Assembly (NCBI RefSeq): GCF_000721235.1 | Contig: NZ_JOFH01000028.1 | Coordinates: forward strand, 30,249 to 94,248 | Direction of reading: 5' to 3' | DNA: 64,000 nt | From: Streptomyces olivaceus | GTDB taxonomy: Bacteria; Actinomycetota; Actinomycetes; Streptomycetales; Streptomycetaceae | Part shown: one piece after another, positions 7,619-18,349 of the stretch | Layout of the letters: every line of letters starts with the position of its first letter | Numbering within the stretch: the stretch's first letter is position 1 | The notes under the pieces: generated by a model | Database searches by the model: none | What the model was told of the DNA's origin: nothing | What the model saw: only the letters and a program-made list of their open reading frames with translations | Position numbers and translations under genes: made by a program

Positions 7619-8749
7619 TCAGCCGTCCAGGTCGGTGATGGTCGCCGTGGACGGCTCGCGGCGGGCCTGCGCCGCCCGGGCGGTGAAGGACGCCGCGCGG
7701 AGGACACGCTGGAAGTTGCCCCAGGTCAGCAGGGCCACATCCGCCTCGTCCCAGCCGCGGCGGAGCAGCTCGGCGACGAGCCGGGGGTAGCAGGAGGGGT
7801 CGCCCAGCTCCAGCGGGTGGGCGGTACCGGTGTCGTAGGTGCCGGACAGGCCGACGCCGTGCGGGCCGGCCACCGTGCGGACGTGGTCGAGGTGGTCGGC
7901 GACGTCCCGGACGGTCGGGCCGGTCTGCTCGGCGGTCAGCGGCACCATGCACAGGCCCCCGGCCGCGCCCAGCTCCGCGAGCAGGCCGTCGGGGAGGTTG
8001 GCGGGGTGCGGGCGCAGGGCGCGGGCGGCGGAGCGGGTGCACAGCGCGGGCGCCTTGGACACCGCGAAGGTGCGGCGGACGGTCTCGGCGGAGGCGCCGG
8101 AGAGGTCGGCGACGACCCCGAGCCGGTTCATCTCGCGGACCACCTCCTCGCCGAACCGGGTCAGCCCCGCCTCGCCCGCCCAGGTCACCCCGGACAGGGT
8201 CAGCACGCGCAGGCCGAGGGCGTGCAGCGAACGCAGGATGCCGAGGCGGTCGCCGAGCGCGGCGGCGCCCGCCGGGCCGGGCAGCACGGCGACCCGGCCG
8301 CAGTTGCGGGCGTCGATGGCCTGCCCCGCGTCGTACGCCAGGCGCAGCCCCTCCGGGTGCGCGCGCACGACCGTCTTGACCAGGTCCAGCTGTTCCAGCG
8401 TGGCACCGACCGCACCGTCCCCGGCACCGGACCCGGGCACGTGCAGCGACCACAGCAGCGCACCGACGCGCCCCTCGCGCAGCCGCGGCACGTCGGTGGC
8501 GACGCCGCTCTCGCCCAGCTCCAGGTCGTACCAGGACAGGCTCCTGAGCGCCCGGGGCAGACCGCTGCAGCCGTCGGCGACGGGATGCGCGGCCAGCACG
8601 GCCCGCGCCCGGGTCAGCGGCTCGTCGTCCGGGTCGGACACGGGCGCGTAGGGCTCCGGGGCGACGGCCTCCGCGGCGAGCGGCACGGGCAGGTCGTCGA
8701 GCCCACCGGCCTCGGTACCGGTGTGCAGGTCGTCCTGGAGGTCTGCCAT
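7619..8749 (-). CDS. M19 dipeptidase-like protein, metal ligands lost
   Basis: 376-residue paralogue of the downstream-encoded M19 renal-dipeptidase-type enzyme, alignable end to end, but probably without zinc-peptidase activity. The HxD of the true enzyme (DGHNDLP) is DGCSGLP; the bridging Glu (AEGGHS) is PGPAGA; THNDN becomes LSGVTW; DLSHVA becomes DLSGAS; FSHSS becomes CTRSA; GGDYDG becomes SGTYDTG. Only the frame of the TIM barrel and the DVADHLDHV and LGDPSCYPRLVAELLRRGW segments remain. The open frame is intact, so it is maintained rather than decayed. ATG at MADLQDD has GGAG at good spacing; a GTG 42 bases upstream is possible. Function unknown, perhaps binding or regulating its active paralogue. 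Confidence 0.85.
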   Translation of the reverse strand: MADLQDDLHTGTEAGGLDDLPVPLAAEAVAPEPYAPVSDPDDEPLTRARAVLAAHPVADGCSGLPRALRSLSWYDLELGESGVATDVPRLREGRVGALLWSLHVPGSGAGDGAVGATLEQLDLVKTVVRAHPEGLRLAYDAGQAIDARNCGRVAVLPGPAGAAALGDRLGILRSLHALGLRVLTLSGVTWAGEAGLTRFGEEVVREMNRLGVVADLSGASAETVRRTFAVSKAPALCTRSAARALRPHPANLPDGLLAELGAAGGLCMVPLTAEQTGPTVRDVADHLDHVRTVAGPHGVGLSGTYDTGTAHPLELGDPSCYPRLVAELLRRGWDEADVALLTWGNFQRVLRAASFTARAAQARREPSTATITDLDG

Positions 8750-8918
8750 GACGGGCTCCGTACGGTCGTCGTGAGGTACGGCCACCGTCACACGGAGCGG
8801 CGGGAGCTTCCTGGTGGACGGCGCGTTCGGGGGTACGCCCGCCCCGCTCCTCCGGCGGCATCGTCAGCGGCATCTCGGGGCACCTCTGAACGCGGTACGG
8901 GAGCGGCACCCGATGTAC

Positions 8919-8957
8919 GGGGGCGGGGCGGCCGGATGCACCGGCTGCCCCGCCCCC
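8919..8957 (-). terminator. terminator of dipeptidase gene
   Basis: 17-base inverted repeat with one G-U position (8919-8935 and 8941-8957) and a 5-base loop, starting 15 bases after the active dipeptidase stop. It separates this gene from its degenerate paralogue downstream on the same strand. Confidence 0.75.
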
Positions 8958-8971
8958 GGCGAGAGGACGGC

Positions 8972-11915
<2,944 letters not shown>

Positions 11916-12074
11916 AGCGTATCGGCCATCCGGAGCCCACCTGTTTACCGGCCGTTTCCGGCCCCTCTCGCCGTCCGTTGCGGACGCTTCGGGTCCGTCC
12001 GCAGGAAGATCGCGCGTCCGGGTGGTTAGCATGAACGGATTGACGCCAACCGACGGACGGGGGCCTGCACGACC

Positions 12075-12647
12075 ATGGAACGTGGTTCCTCGGGTGCTCA
12101 CACCGCTCCCCCGGCGCCGCCGGAGCCCCGCAGCGCGCTGCGGGAGCGGATCGACCGGCTGGTGCGCGAGGTCGTGAAGTTCGGCGCAGTCGGCGGCGCG
12201 GGGGTGCTGGTCAACCTCCTCGTCTTCAACTTCGTGCGGCACACGACCGACCTCCAGGTGGTGCGGGCCAGCATCATCGCGACCGTCGTAGCGATCGTCT
12301 TCAACTACTTCGGCTTCCGCTACTTCACCTACCGCGACCGCGACAAGGGCGGCCGCACCCGCGAGATGACGCTGTTCCTGCTGTTCAGCGCGGCCGGCCT
12401 GGTGATCGAGAACGGCGTGCTCTACACGGCGACGTACGGGTTCGGCTGGGACAGCCCGCTGCAGAGCAACATCTTCAAGTTCCTCGGCATCGGGATCGGC
12501 ACGCTGTTCCGGTTCTGGTCGTACCGCAGCTGGGTGTTCCGCGCCCTGCCCGAGCGGACGCCCGCGACGCGCGCGGAGTCCTTCCTGGAGCACGAGCACC
12601 CCACGACGGCGCGCCCGGCGGACGGCGCCCCGGCGGTCCGCCGCTGA
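12075..12647 (+). CDS. GtrA family membrane protein
   Basis: 190-residue integral membrane protein with four predicted helices between residues 35 and 150 (FGAVGGAGVLVNLLVFNFV, VRASIIATVVAIVFNYFGF, MTLFLLFSAAGLVIENGVLY and the IFKFLGIGIGTLFRFWSYR segment). GtrA-type proteins are thought to move polyprenyl-linked sugars across the membrane or assist cell-wall glycosylation. The motif NYFGFRYFTYRDRDKG is typical. The C-terminal hydrophilic tail runs into a 19-base tandem repeat array whose first degenerate unit contains the stop codon. Divergent from purK. Confidence 0.9.
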   Translation: MERGSSGAHTAPPAPPEPRSALRERIDRLVREVVKFGAVGGAGVLVNLLVFNFVRHTTDLQVVRASIIATVVAIVFNYFGFRYFTYRDRDKGGRTREMTLFLLFSAAGLVIENGVLYTATYGFGWDSPLQSNIFKFLGIGIGTLFRFWSYRSWVFRALPERTPATRAESFLEHEHPTTARPADGAPAVRR

Positions 12648-12741
12648 CCTTCTGTTCCGCCACTGACCTTCTGCTCCGCCACTGACCTCCTGGTCCACCG
12701 CGGGCCTTCTGGTCCACTGCGGGCCTCTGGTCCAGCGCCGA
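12630..12741. repeat. six-unit 18-19 base degenerate tandem repeat
   Basis: Units of the type CCTTCTGNTCCGCCACTGA start at 12630 (18 bases), 12648, 12667, 12686, 12705 and 12724 (18 bases). The first unit includes the GtrA gene stop codon; the rest fill the gap to the histidine kinase gene. Adjacent copies differ at 1-6 positions, typical of an old slippage array. Confidence 0.85.
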
Positions 12742-12769
12742 CCCTCTGACGCGGCCGCCTCGGGCCCGG

Positions 12770-14044
12770 TCAGCGCACCGTCTCCCCGGTGTCGCCGGGG
12801 CCCTTCTTGGGCGGCTGCGTACGGGACAGGAACAGGCCGAACACCGGTGGCCGGCCCTGGAGCAGTTCGAGGCGGCCGCCGTCCGCCTCGGCGAGGTCGC
12901 GGGCGACGGCGAGTCCGATGCCCGTGGAGTTGCGTCCGCTGATCGTCCGCTCGAAGATCCGCGCCCCCAGGTCACCCGGAACGCCGGGCCCCTCGTCGGT
13001 GACCTCGACCACGGCCTGGTTGCCGGTCACCCGGGTCCGCAGGGCCACCGTGCCACCACCGTGCATCAGGGAGTTCTCGATCAGCGCGGCCAGCACCTGC
13101 GCCACGGCCCCCGGGGTGCCGACGGCCGTCAGATGGCGCTTGCCCGAGCTGACGATGGCCCGCCCCTCGCTGCGGTAGGCGGGGCGCCACTCGGCGATCT
13201 GCTGCTGGATGACGTCGTCCAGCTCGAAGGTGACGGCGGAGCCGCTGCGCGGGTCGCGGGAGTTGGTCAGCAGCCGGTCCACGACGTCCGTCAGCCGTTC
13301 CACCTGCGACAGCGCGATCGTCGCCTCCTCCTTCACTGTCTCCGGTTCGTCGGTGAGGGTGATCTCCTCCAGCCGCATCGACAGCGCGGTCAGCGGCGTA
13401 CGGAGCTGGTGGGAGGCGTCGGCGGCCAGGCGGCGCTCGGCGGTGAGCATCCGGGCGATGCGCTCGGCGGAGGAGTCGAGGACGTCCGCGACCCGGTCCA
13501 GCTCCGGGACGCCGTACCGCTTGTGCCGCGGGCGCGGGTCGCCGGAGCCGAGGCGCTCGGCGGTCTCGGCGAGGTCGGTGAGCGGGGAGGCGAGGCGGTT
13601 GGCCTGCCGGATCGCCAGCAGCACGGCGGCGATCACCGCGAGCAGCGCCACCAGGCCGATGATCAGCAGGGTCCGGCCGATCTCCCGCGTCACCGAGGAG
13701 CTGGGCTCCTCGACCAGGACCGTCTCGCCCTCCTCGCCGGTGGCCGTGCCCCGCAGGACCTCGCCGGACGGCTCGCTGCCGACCTCGATGACCGGCTCAC
13801 CGGGGATGCGGATCACGGCGTAGCGGGCGTCGCGGATCTGCTCCCGCAGGAACCGGGCGTCGACCGAGCCGGTGCCGATCAGCCGGCTGTCCACGATGCT
13901 GGCCAGCCGCACGGCCTCAAGGTCCACGCGTTCCTGGGCGGTGCTGCTGATCGTCCGGGTCTCGACGATCACCAGGGATACGCCGAAGACGGCGATCACG
14001 ACGAGCACCACGGCGAGCGTGGACTGGATCAGTCGGCGGCGCAT
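12770..14044 (-). CDS. two-component sensor histidine kinase
   Basis: 424-residue membrane kinase partnering the response regulator encoded 61 bases upstream. Membrane helices at about 6-28 and 124-145 flank an extracytoplasmic sensor region of about 95 residues; a HAMP domain follows (about 146-200), then the dimerisation box ADASHQLRTPLTAL with His about 212, and the ATP-binding N box (IENSLMHGG), G1 (DEGPGVPGDLG) and G2 (STGIGLAVARDLAEADGG). Signal unknown; the sensor domain is rich in Glu and contains no cysteine. From memory of gene order, probably the counterpart of the SCO3062 kinase of S. coelicolor. Confidence 0.95.
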   Translation of the reverse strand: MRRRLIQSTLAVVLVVIAVFGVSLVIVETRTISSTAQERVDLEAVRLASIVDSRLIGTGSVDARFLREQIRDARYAVIRIPGEPVIEVGSEPSGEVLRGTATGEEGETVLVEEPSSSVTREIGRTLLIIGLVALLAVIAAVLLAIRQANRLASPLTDLAETAERLGSGDPRPRHKRYGVPELDRVADVLDSSAERIARMLTAERRLAADASHQLRTPLTALSMRLEEITLTDEPETVKEEATIALSQVERLTDVVDRLLTNSRDPRSGSAVTFELDDVIQQQIAEWRPAYRSEGRAIVSSGKRHLTAVGTPGAVAQVLAALIENSLMHGGGTVALRTRVTGNQAVVEVTDEGPGVPGDLGARIFERTISGRNSTGIGLAVARDLAEADGGRLELLQGRPPVFGLFLSRTQPPKKGPGDTGETVR

Positions 14045-14105
14045 GTCCTCATACTCGGGTCACCCGGGCCGCCCCCGGCGGGGCGGCCCGGTTCTTCTCG
14101 GAGGC

Positions 14106-14783
14106 TCAGTTCTTCTCGAAACGGAAACCCACGCCGCGCACGGTGGCGATGTAGCGCGGGTTGGCCGCGTCGTCGCCGAGCTTCTTGCGCAGCCAGGAGA
14201 TGTGCATGTCGAGCGTCTTGGTCGACGACCACCAGGTGGTGTCCCAGACCTCGCGCATCAGCTGGTCGCGGGTGACCACCCGGCCCGCGTCGCGCACCAG
14301 CACCCGCAGCAGGTCGAACTCCTTCGCGGTGAGCTGGAGCTCCTCCTCACCCATCCAGGCCCGGTGCGACTCGACGTCGATGCGCACGCCGTGGGTGGCG
14401 GGCGGCTGCGGCGGCTCCACGGCGCCGCGCCGCAGCAGGGCCCGTACACGGGCGAGCAGTTCGGCGAGGCGGAAGGGCTTGGTGACGTAGTCGTCGGCGC
14501 CCGCGTCCAGGCCGACCACGGTGTCCACCTCGTCGGCGCGCGCGGTCAGGATCAGGATCGGCACGGCGTGGCCCTCGGACCGCAGCCGGCGGGCGACCTC
14601 GAGACCGTCCATGCCCGGCAGGCCCAGGTCCAGCACGACCAGGTCGATGCCGCCCTGCAGTCCCGCGTCGAGTGCGGTGGGGCCGTCCTCACGCACCTCG
14701 ACCTCGTACCCTTCCCGGCGCAGTGCGCGGGCCAGCGGCTCCGAGATGGACGCGTCGTCCTCGGCGAGCAGTACACGGGTCAT
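14106..14783 (-). CDS. OmpR/PhoB-type response regulator
   Basis: 225 residues: receiver domain with acidic pair Asp9-Asp10, phospho-acceptor Asp52 (VVLDLGLPGMDG), Thr80 and Lys102 (YVTKPF), then a winged-helix DNA-binding domain (LTAKEFDLLRVLVRDAGRVV, TLDMHISWLRKKLGDD, ATVRGVGFRFEKN). Transcribed with the kinase gene that follows it. The upstream region is shared with the divergent peptide transporter gene, so control of that transporter is a plausible but untested role. Confidence 0.96.
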   Translation of the reverse strand: MTRVLLAEDDASISEPLARALRREGYEVEVREDGPTALDAGLQGGIDLVVLDLGLPGMDGLEVARRLRSEGHAVPILILTARADEVDTVVGLDAGADDYVTKPFRLAELLARVRALLRRGAVEPPQPPATHGVRIDVESHRAWMGEEELQLTAKEFDLLRVLVRDAGRVVTRDQLMREVWDTTWWSSTKTLDMHISWLRKKLGDDAANPRYIATVRGVGFRFEKN

Positions 14784-15312
14784 GAGCTGATGGTAGACCG
14801 CTCCGCCAAGCGCCAGGGGCGTGATCGCCTTCCGGCCCTCTTACCTTCGGACAAGCCGGGCACCCGCCGCGTGACCAGGCCCGTCACCCCCGTACCGGAA
14901 CCTGCACCTGTGGGATGCCATCCTGAGGGAAACCTTCGAAAGGCCGTTCAGGGTTCCACTATTACCTGTGATGTGTGCCTCAAGTCCTTCCATACCGGTC
15001 GGTGTCCTGCCGTATGGTGAATCAGCGCCTGTAGCACCCAGAGGACCTTTGGCGACAGTACGACGCTGAAGGTCCCTTTTGTGTGCGGGCCGGCCCCCAC
15101 GGCCGGCCTTGAAAGGAATGACCTGTGGCCGGGCCTCGACGCGTGCGCTGACGCGCGCGAAGGCGTGGATCCCGGTGGCCGCCGCCCACCGCTTCGCAAT
15201 CCGGAGCGGACTCCCCCAGGCGTGGGACGGGCGGGTGAGGCCGCCGGTGCCGGCCGCCCCCCACCGGGCGCGCATCGCCTCATGAGCGCGTCCCGACCAG
15301 CAAGGATCGACC
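14784..15312. other. long divergent intergenic region between response regulator and peptide transporter
   Basis: 529 bases without a convincing gene. It contains a -10-like TATGGT at 15013, a terminator-type hairpin with a T tract (15043-15080), then an 8-base GC palindrome hairpin (about 15087-15110) and an AAGGA ribosome-binding site at 15302-15306. A short frame starting at about 14969 and ending inside the hairpin could encode a 33-residue leader peptide, but it has no clear Shine-Dalgarno sequence. Confidence 0.6.
15043..15080 (+). terminator. possible attenuator in leader of peptide transporter gene
   Basis: 12-base stem (15043-15054 with 15064-15075; two G-U pairs) and 9-base loop, followed directly by CTTTT. 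It is a plus-strand intrinsic terminator with no plus-strand gene before it, 230 bases before the POT gene. A terminator here makes sense only in a leader RNA (attenuation) or for a small RNA ending at about 15080. Confidence 0.55.
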
Positions 15313-16809
15313 ATGGCGTCCAGCCTGACGAAGGACTCGGTCTCACCGGGCACCCCCGGCTCCGAGAAGACCTTCTTCGGCCACCCCCGCGGACTGGCCA
15401 CACTCTTCATGACCGAGATGTGGGAGAGGTTCTCCTACTACGGCATGAGGGCCCTGCTCCCGCTGTACCTCGTCGCCCCGGGCGGCCTCGGCCTCAGCGC
15501 CGGCACCGCGACCGCGATCTACTCGGTGTACCTCTCGCTGGTGTACCTGCTCACGATGCCGGGCGGCTGGTTCGGCGACCGCGTCTGGGGCCCCCGCAAG
15601 ACCGTCGCCGTGGCCGGCGGCGTGATCATGCTGGGCCACCTGACGCTGGCGCTCCCGTACGCCGGCACGTTCTACGCGGGCCTCGGCCTGGTCGCCATCG
15701 GCTCCGGCCTGCTGAAGGCCAACATCTCCACGATGGTCGGCCAGCTCTACGACGGACCCGACGACCCGCGCCGCGACGGCGGATTCACCGTCTTCTACAT
15801 GGGCATCAACCTCGGTGCCTTCTTCGCGCCGCTGACCATCGGCACCATCGGTGAGAGCGTCAACTGGCACCTGGGCTTCGCGCTCGCCGCACTCGGCATG
15901 GGCCTGGGCGTCGTCCAGTTCCTGCTCGGCAGCCGCCACCTGGCCCCGCACTCCAGCACGGTCCCCAAGCCGCTGTCGGCCGAGGAGAAGACGTCGACGC
16001 TGCGCAAGGCCGCGTTCTGGGCCGCGCTCGCGGTCGTCTTCTACGCGATCGTCGGCTTCTCCGGCCACTACACCCTGAACTGGATCCTGGTCCCGCTGAC
16101 CCTGCTCGGCGTGATCATCCCGGTGCTGGTGCTGACCAGCATCAAGCGCGACAAGTCCCTGGACCGCGCGGAGCAGTCCAAGATGTCGGCGTACATCTGG
16201 TTCTTCGTCGCCGCGGCCGTGTTCTGGATGATCTACGACCAGGGCGGCTCGACGCTGTCCCTCTTCGCCGACTCCTCGGCCGAGAACAGCGTCTTCGGCT
16301 GGGGCTTCCCGGTCTCCTGGTACCAGTCGGTCAACCCGGTCCTCATCATGGCGCTGGCCCCGGTCTTCGCCACGCTGTGGCTGGCGCTCGCCCGCCGCGG
16401 CAAGGAGCCCAGCACGATCGTCAAGTTCTCCTTCGGCCTGGTCCTGGTCGGGGCGTCCTTCTTCCTCTTCCTGGCCCCGCTGGGCATCGCGGAGGGCGGC
16501 CACAAGGCGGCGGCCCTGTGGCTGGTGGCGATCTACTTCGTCCAGACCTGCGGTGAGCTGCTGCTCTCCCCGGTCGGCCTGTCCGTGACGACGAAGATGG
16601 CGCCGGTGAAGTACGCCTCCCAGATGATGGGCGTCTGGTTCCTGGCGGTCACCGCGGGCGACGCCACGACCGGCCTGCTCTCCCTCGCCGGGGTCGACCT
16701 GAACAAGACGGGCATCGTCGCCGCGGAGGCGACCCTGGCCGTGGTCGCGGGCCTCGCGATCTGGATGTACCGCAGGCGCGTCAAGGAACTCATGGGCGAC
16801 GTGCGCTGA
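15313..16809 (+). CDS. proton-dependent oligopeptide transporter (POT/PTR2)
   Basis: 498-residue major-facilitator-superfamily symporter importing di- and tripeptides with protons. The first helix carries the family signature FMTEMWERFSYYGMRALL with the ExxER proton-coupling motif; FYMGINLGAFFAPLTIGTI is the second PTR2 signature. About 12-14 membrane helices; the last cytoplasmic tail is short and basic. ATG follows AAGGA. A possible transcription attenuator lies in its leader. It may feed the dipeptidases encoded elsewhere in this window, though no operon link exists. Confidence 0.95.
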   Translation: MASSLTKDSVSPGTPGSEKTFFGHPRGLATLFMTEMWERFSYYGMRALLPLYLVAPGGLGLSAGTATAIYSVYLSLVYLLTMPGGWFGDRVWGPRKTVAVAGGVIMLGHLTLALPYAGTFYAGLGLVAIGSGLLKANISTMVGQLYDGPDDPRRDGGFTVFYMGINLGAFFAPLTIGTIGESVNWHLGFALAALGMGLGVVQFLLGSRHLAPHSSTVPKPLSAEEKTSTLRKAAFWAALAVVFYAIVGFSGHYTLNWILVPLTLLGVIIPVLVLTSIKRDKSLDRAEQSKMSAYIWFFVAAAVFWMIYDQGGSTLSLFADSSAENSVFGWGFPVSWYQSVNPVLIMALAPVFATLWLALARRGKEPSTIVKFSFGLVLVGASFFLFLAPLGIAEGGHKAAALWLVAIYFVQTCGELLLSPVGLSVTTKMAPVKYASQMMGVWFLAVTAGDATTGLLSLAGVDLNKTGIVAAEATLAVVAGLAIWMYRRRVKELMGDVR

Positions 16810-16839
16810 GCCCCGTCCTTCCCGGCACCCGCTGTTGCG

Positions 16840-16878
16840 CGAGGGGCCGCTCCATCCGGTGGATGGAGCGGCCCCTCG
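16840..16878. terminator. bidirectional terminator between POT and anti-sigma genes
   Basis: Perfect 18-base inverted repeat (16840-16857 and 16861-16878) with a 3-base loop, located between the convergent stop codons at 16809 and 16895. Confidence 0.85.
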
Positions 16879-16894
16879 GGCGTGGGAAACGTGG

Positions 16895-17512
16895 CTACGC
16901 CGGGGCGCCCAGCTCCGCCCACACGCGCTTGCCCGCGACCCCCGGCGTCCGGACGACGCCCCAGTCGAGGCACAGCCGCTGCACGATGAACATCCCGTGG
17001 CCGCCCGGGCGCCCGGCACGGTGCGGCGTGCGCGGCGACGGCTGGCCCGTGCCCCGGTCGGAGACCTCCAGCCGGATCACCTTCTTCTCGCAGGTGATCC
17101 ACAGCTCGTCCGGCCCCTCGGCGTGCAGGCAGGCGTTGGTGACCAGTTCGGACACCACGAGCAGTACGTCCTCGGCGGCCGCCCGCTGGTCCGCGGTCGC
17201 GGAGGGCAGCCAGCCCCACGCGTACAGCGCCTCGCGGGTGAAGTCACGGGCGAGCGGCACCACCCCGCTCGCGTCCTCGAAGCTCAGCCGGCGGACCTGC
17301 CGCCCGCCGCCCTTTGCGGCACTTCCGGGCGCGGGTGAGGGAGCCACTGCGGACCCGTCCAGCACGGCGGCCTGACCGGCGCCCTGCACGGCGGACACGC
17401 CCCGCTCGGGCTCCCCGGGCCCGGGCAGGCCGGACATGGCCTCGGGCACCCCGGAAGCGCCGCTGGGCTCCGGACCGCGGTCGCCCGGCGAGTAGGGCCG
17501 GGTGGTGCTCAT
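16895..17512 (-). CDS. anti-sigma factor / serine kinase, RsbW-like ATPase
   Basis: 205 residues. A low-complexity N-terminal 65 residues precedes a GHKL ATPase domain: N box VVSELVTNACLHAEG, G1 box DRGTGQPSP, G2 box GGHGMFIVQRL. Such proteins bind a SigB-family sigma factor and phosphorylate its anti-anti-sigma partner. The STAS gene upstream and the divergent SigB-like gene make a complete partner-switching set; from memory it matches PrsI/SigI of S. coelicolor. ATG follows GGTGAGGTGAAG. The upstream gap has paired direct repeats that may be regulatory. Confidence 0.9.
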   Translation of the reverse strand: MSTTRPYSPGDRGPEPSGASGVPEAMSGLPGPGEPERGVSAVQGAGQAAVLDGSAVAPSPAPGSAAKGGGRQVRRLSFEDASGVVPLARDFTREALYAWGWLPSATADQRAAAEDVLLVVSELVTNACLHAEGPDELWITCEKKVIRLEVSDRGTGQPSPRTPHRAGRPGGHGMFIVQRLCLDWGVVRTPGVAGKRVWAELGAPA

Positions 17513-17551
17513 CAGCGCTTCACCTCACCGATTCACCAGTTCACGTTTCAA

Positions 17552-17574
17552 AGTCGTACAAGCACAGTCGTACA
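17552..17574. repeat. AGTCGTACA direct repeat pair upstream of anti-sigma gene
   Basis: AGTCGTACA occurs at 17552-17560 and 17566-17574, 14-base period, 40-60 bases before the anti-sigma start. A further palindrome GAATATTC lies at 17635-17642. Possible regulator sites; no protein assigned. Confidence 0.4.
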
Positions 17575-17721
17575 CAGCTGTCTCAGGGACTCTCCTGCCC
17601 GACCGGGCCGCACGAACACCCCTGTATTCGGCACGAATATTCCGCACGGAGGCCGGGCCGGGGCGAGAACGCCCCATCCGGCAGGTACACGGAACCCTCC
17701 GACGGCCGGACAAGGACCGGC

Positions 17722-18099
17722 TCAGTCGGACTCGTCGGCCAGGGCGGCCTCGAGCGTGTCGTGCAGGGTGAAGACCGCTTCGGCCCCCGTGATCTCGAAC
17801 ACGCGGGCCACCACCGGCCGCATGGCCACGAGATGCACACCGCCCCCCGCGGCCTCCGCCTTCAGCCGCGCGCCCAGCAGGACATTGAGTCCCGTGGAGT
17901 CACAGAACTCCAGGCGCGAGCAGTCGACGACGAGCCGGTTGAATCCCTTGGTGAGGCACTCCTCCAGCGGCTCGCGCAACAGATCGGCGGTGTGGTGATC
18001 CAACTCACCCGCCGGGGTCACGACGGCGCTGGGGCCCTCTTCCCGTACCTCGACCAGAAGCCGGCCCGACTGGGCACTGCCGACCGTCCCGCGGTCCAT
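17722..18099 (-). CDS. anti-anti-sigma factor, STAS domain
   Basis: 125-residue single-domain STAS protein of the SpoIIAA/RsbV type. The phosphorylatable serine is Ser68 in FCDSTGLNVLLGARL. When unphosphorylated it would bind the downstream-encoded kinase and release the sigma factor encoded divergently. ATG at 18099 has GGGAGAGAG upstream; a longer frame reaches 18216 but that extension lacks a ribosome-binding site and does not match the family. A SigB-type promoter candidate lies 70-95 bases upstream, suggesting feedback by the cognate sigma factor. Confidence 0.92.
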   Translation of the reverse strand: MDRGTVGSAQSGRLLVEVREEGPSAVVTPAGELDHHTADLLREPLEECLTKGFNRLVVDCSRLEFCDSTGLNVLLGARLKAEAAGGGVHLVAMRPVVARVFEITGAEAVFTLHDTLEAALADESD

Positions 18100-18169
18100 G
18101 CCGTTTCTCTCTCCCGGGGTCGTACTGCTGCGGACGCACTCGAACACTACGCCTTCCCACCGCACTCCG

Positions 18170-18193
18170 ACACCCGAACAACCGCACACAAAC
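18170..18193 (-). promoter_or_regulatory. candidate SigB-type promoter of STAS/anti-sigma operon
   Basis: On the minus strand GTTT (18190-18193) and GGGTGT (18170-18175) are separated by 14 bases, close to the Streptomyces SigB-family consensus GTTT-N14/15-GGGTAT. Suggests that the operon is transcribed by its own or a related sigma factor. Confidence 0.4.
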
Positions 18194-18349
18194 GGACATA
18201 CCCGCACATAACACACTTGCGGTCAGCTCGGTCGACCCGGTATCGCTAGTAGGACACGTAAACCGACACGGCCGGCTTTGGAGGCGCCGCACACCGCAGT
18301 GCACGAATTTGGCTTCGGCAGCCGTATGCCGAGAACGATGGAGGACATC

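Noticed and set aside
14969..15069. 33-codon leader peptide frame before the POT gene
   Set aside because: No Shine-Dalgarno sequence or enriched control codons; kept only as a possibility within the attenuator finding.
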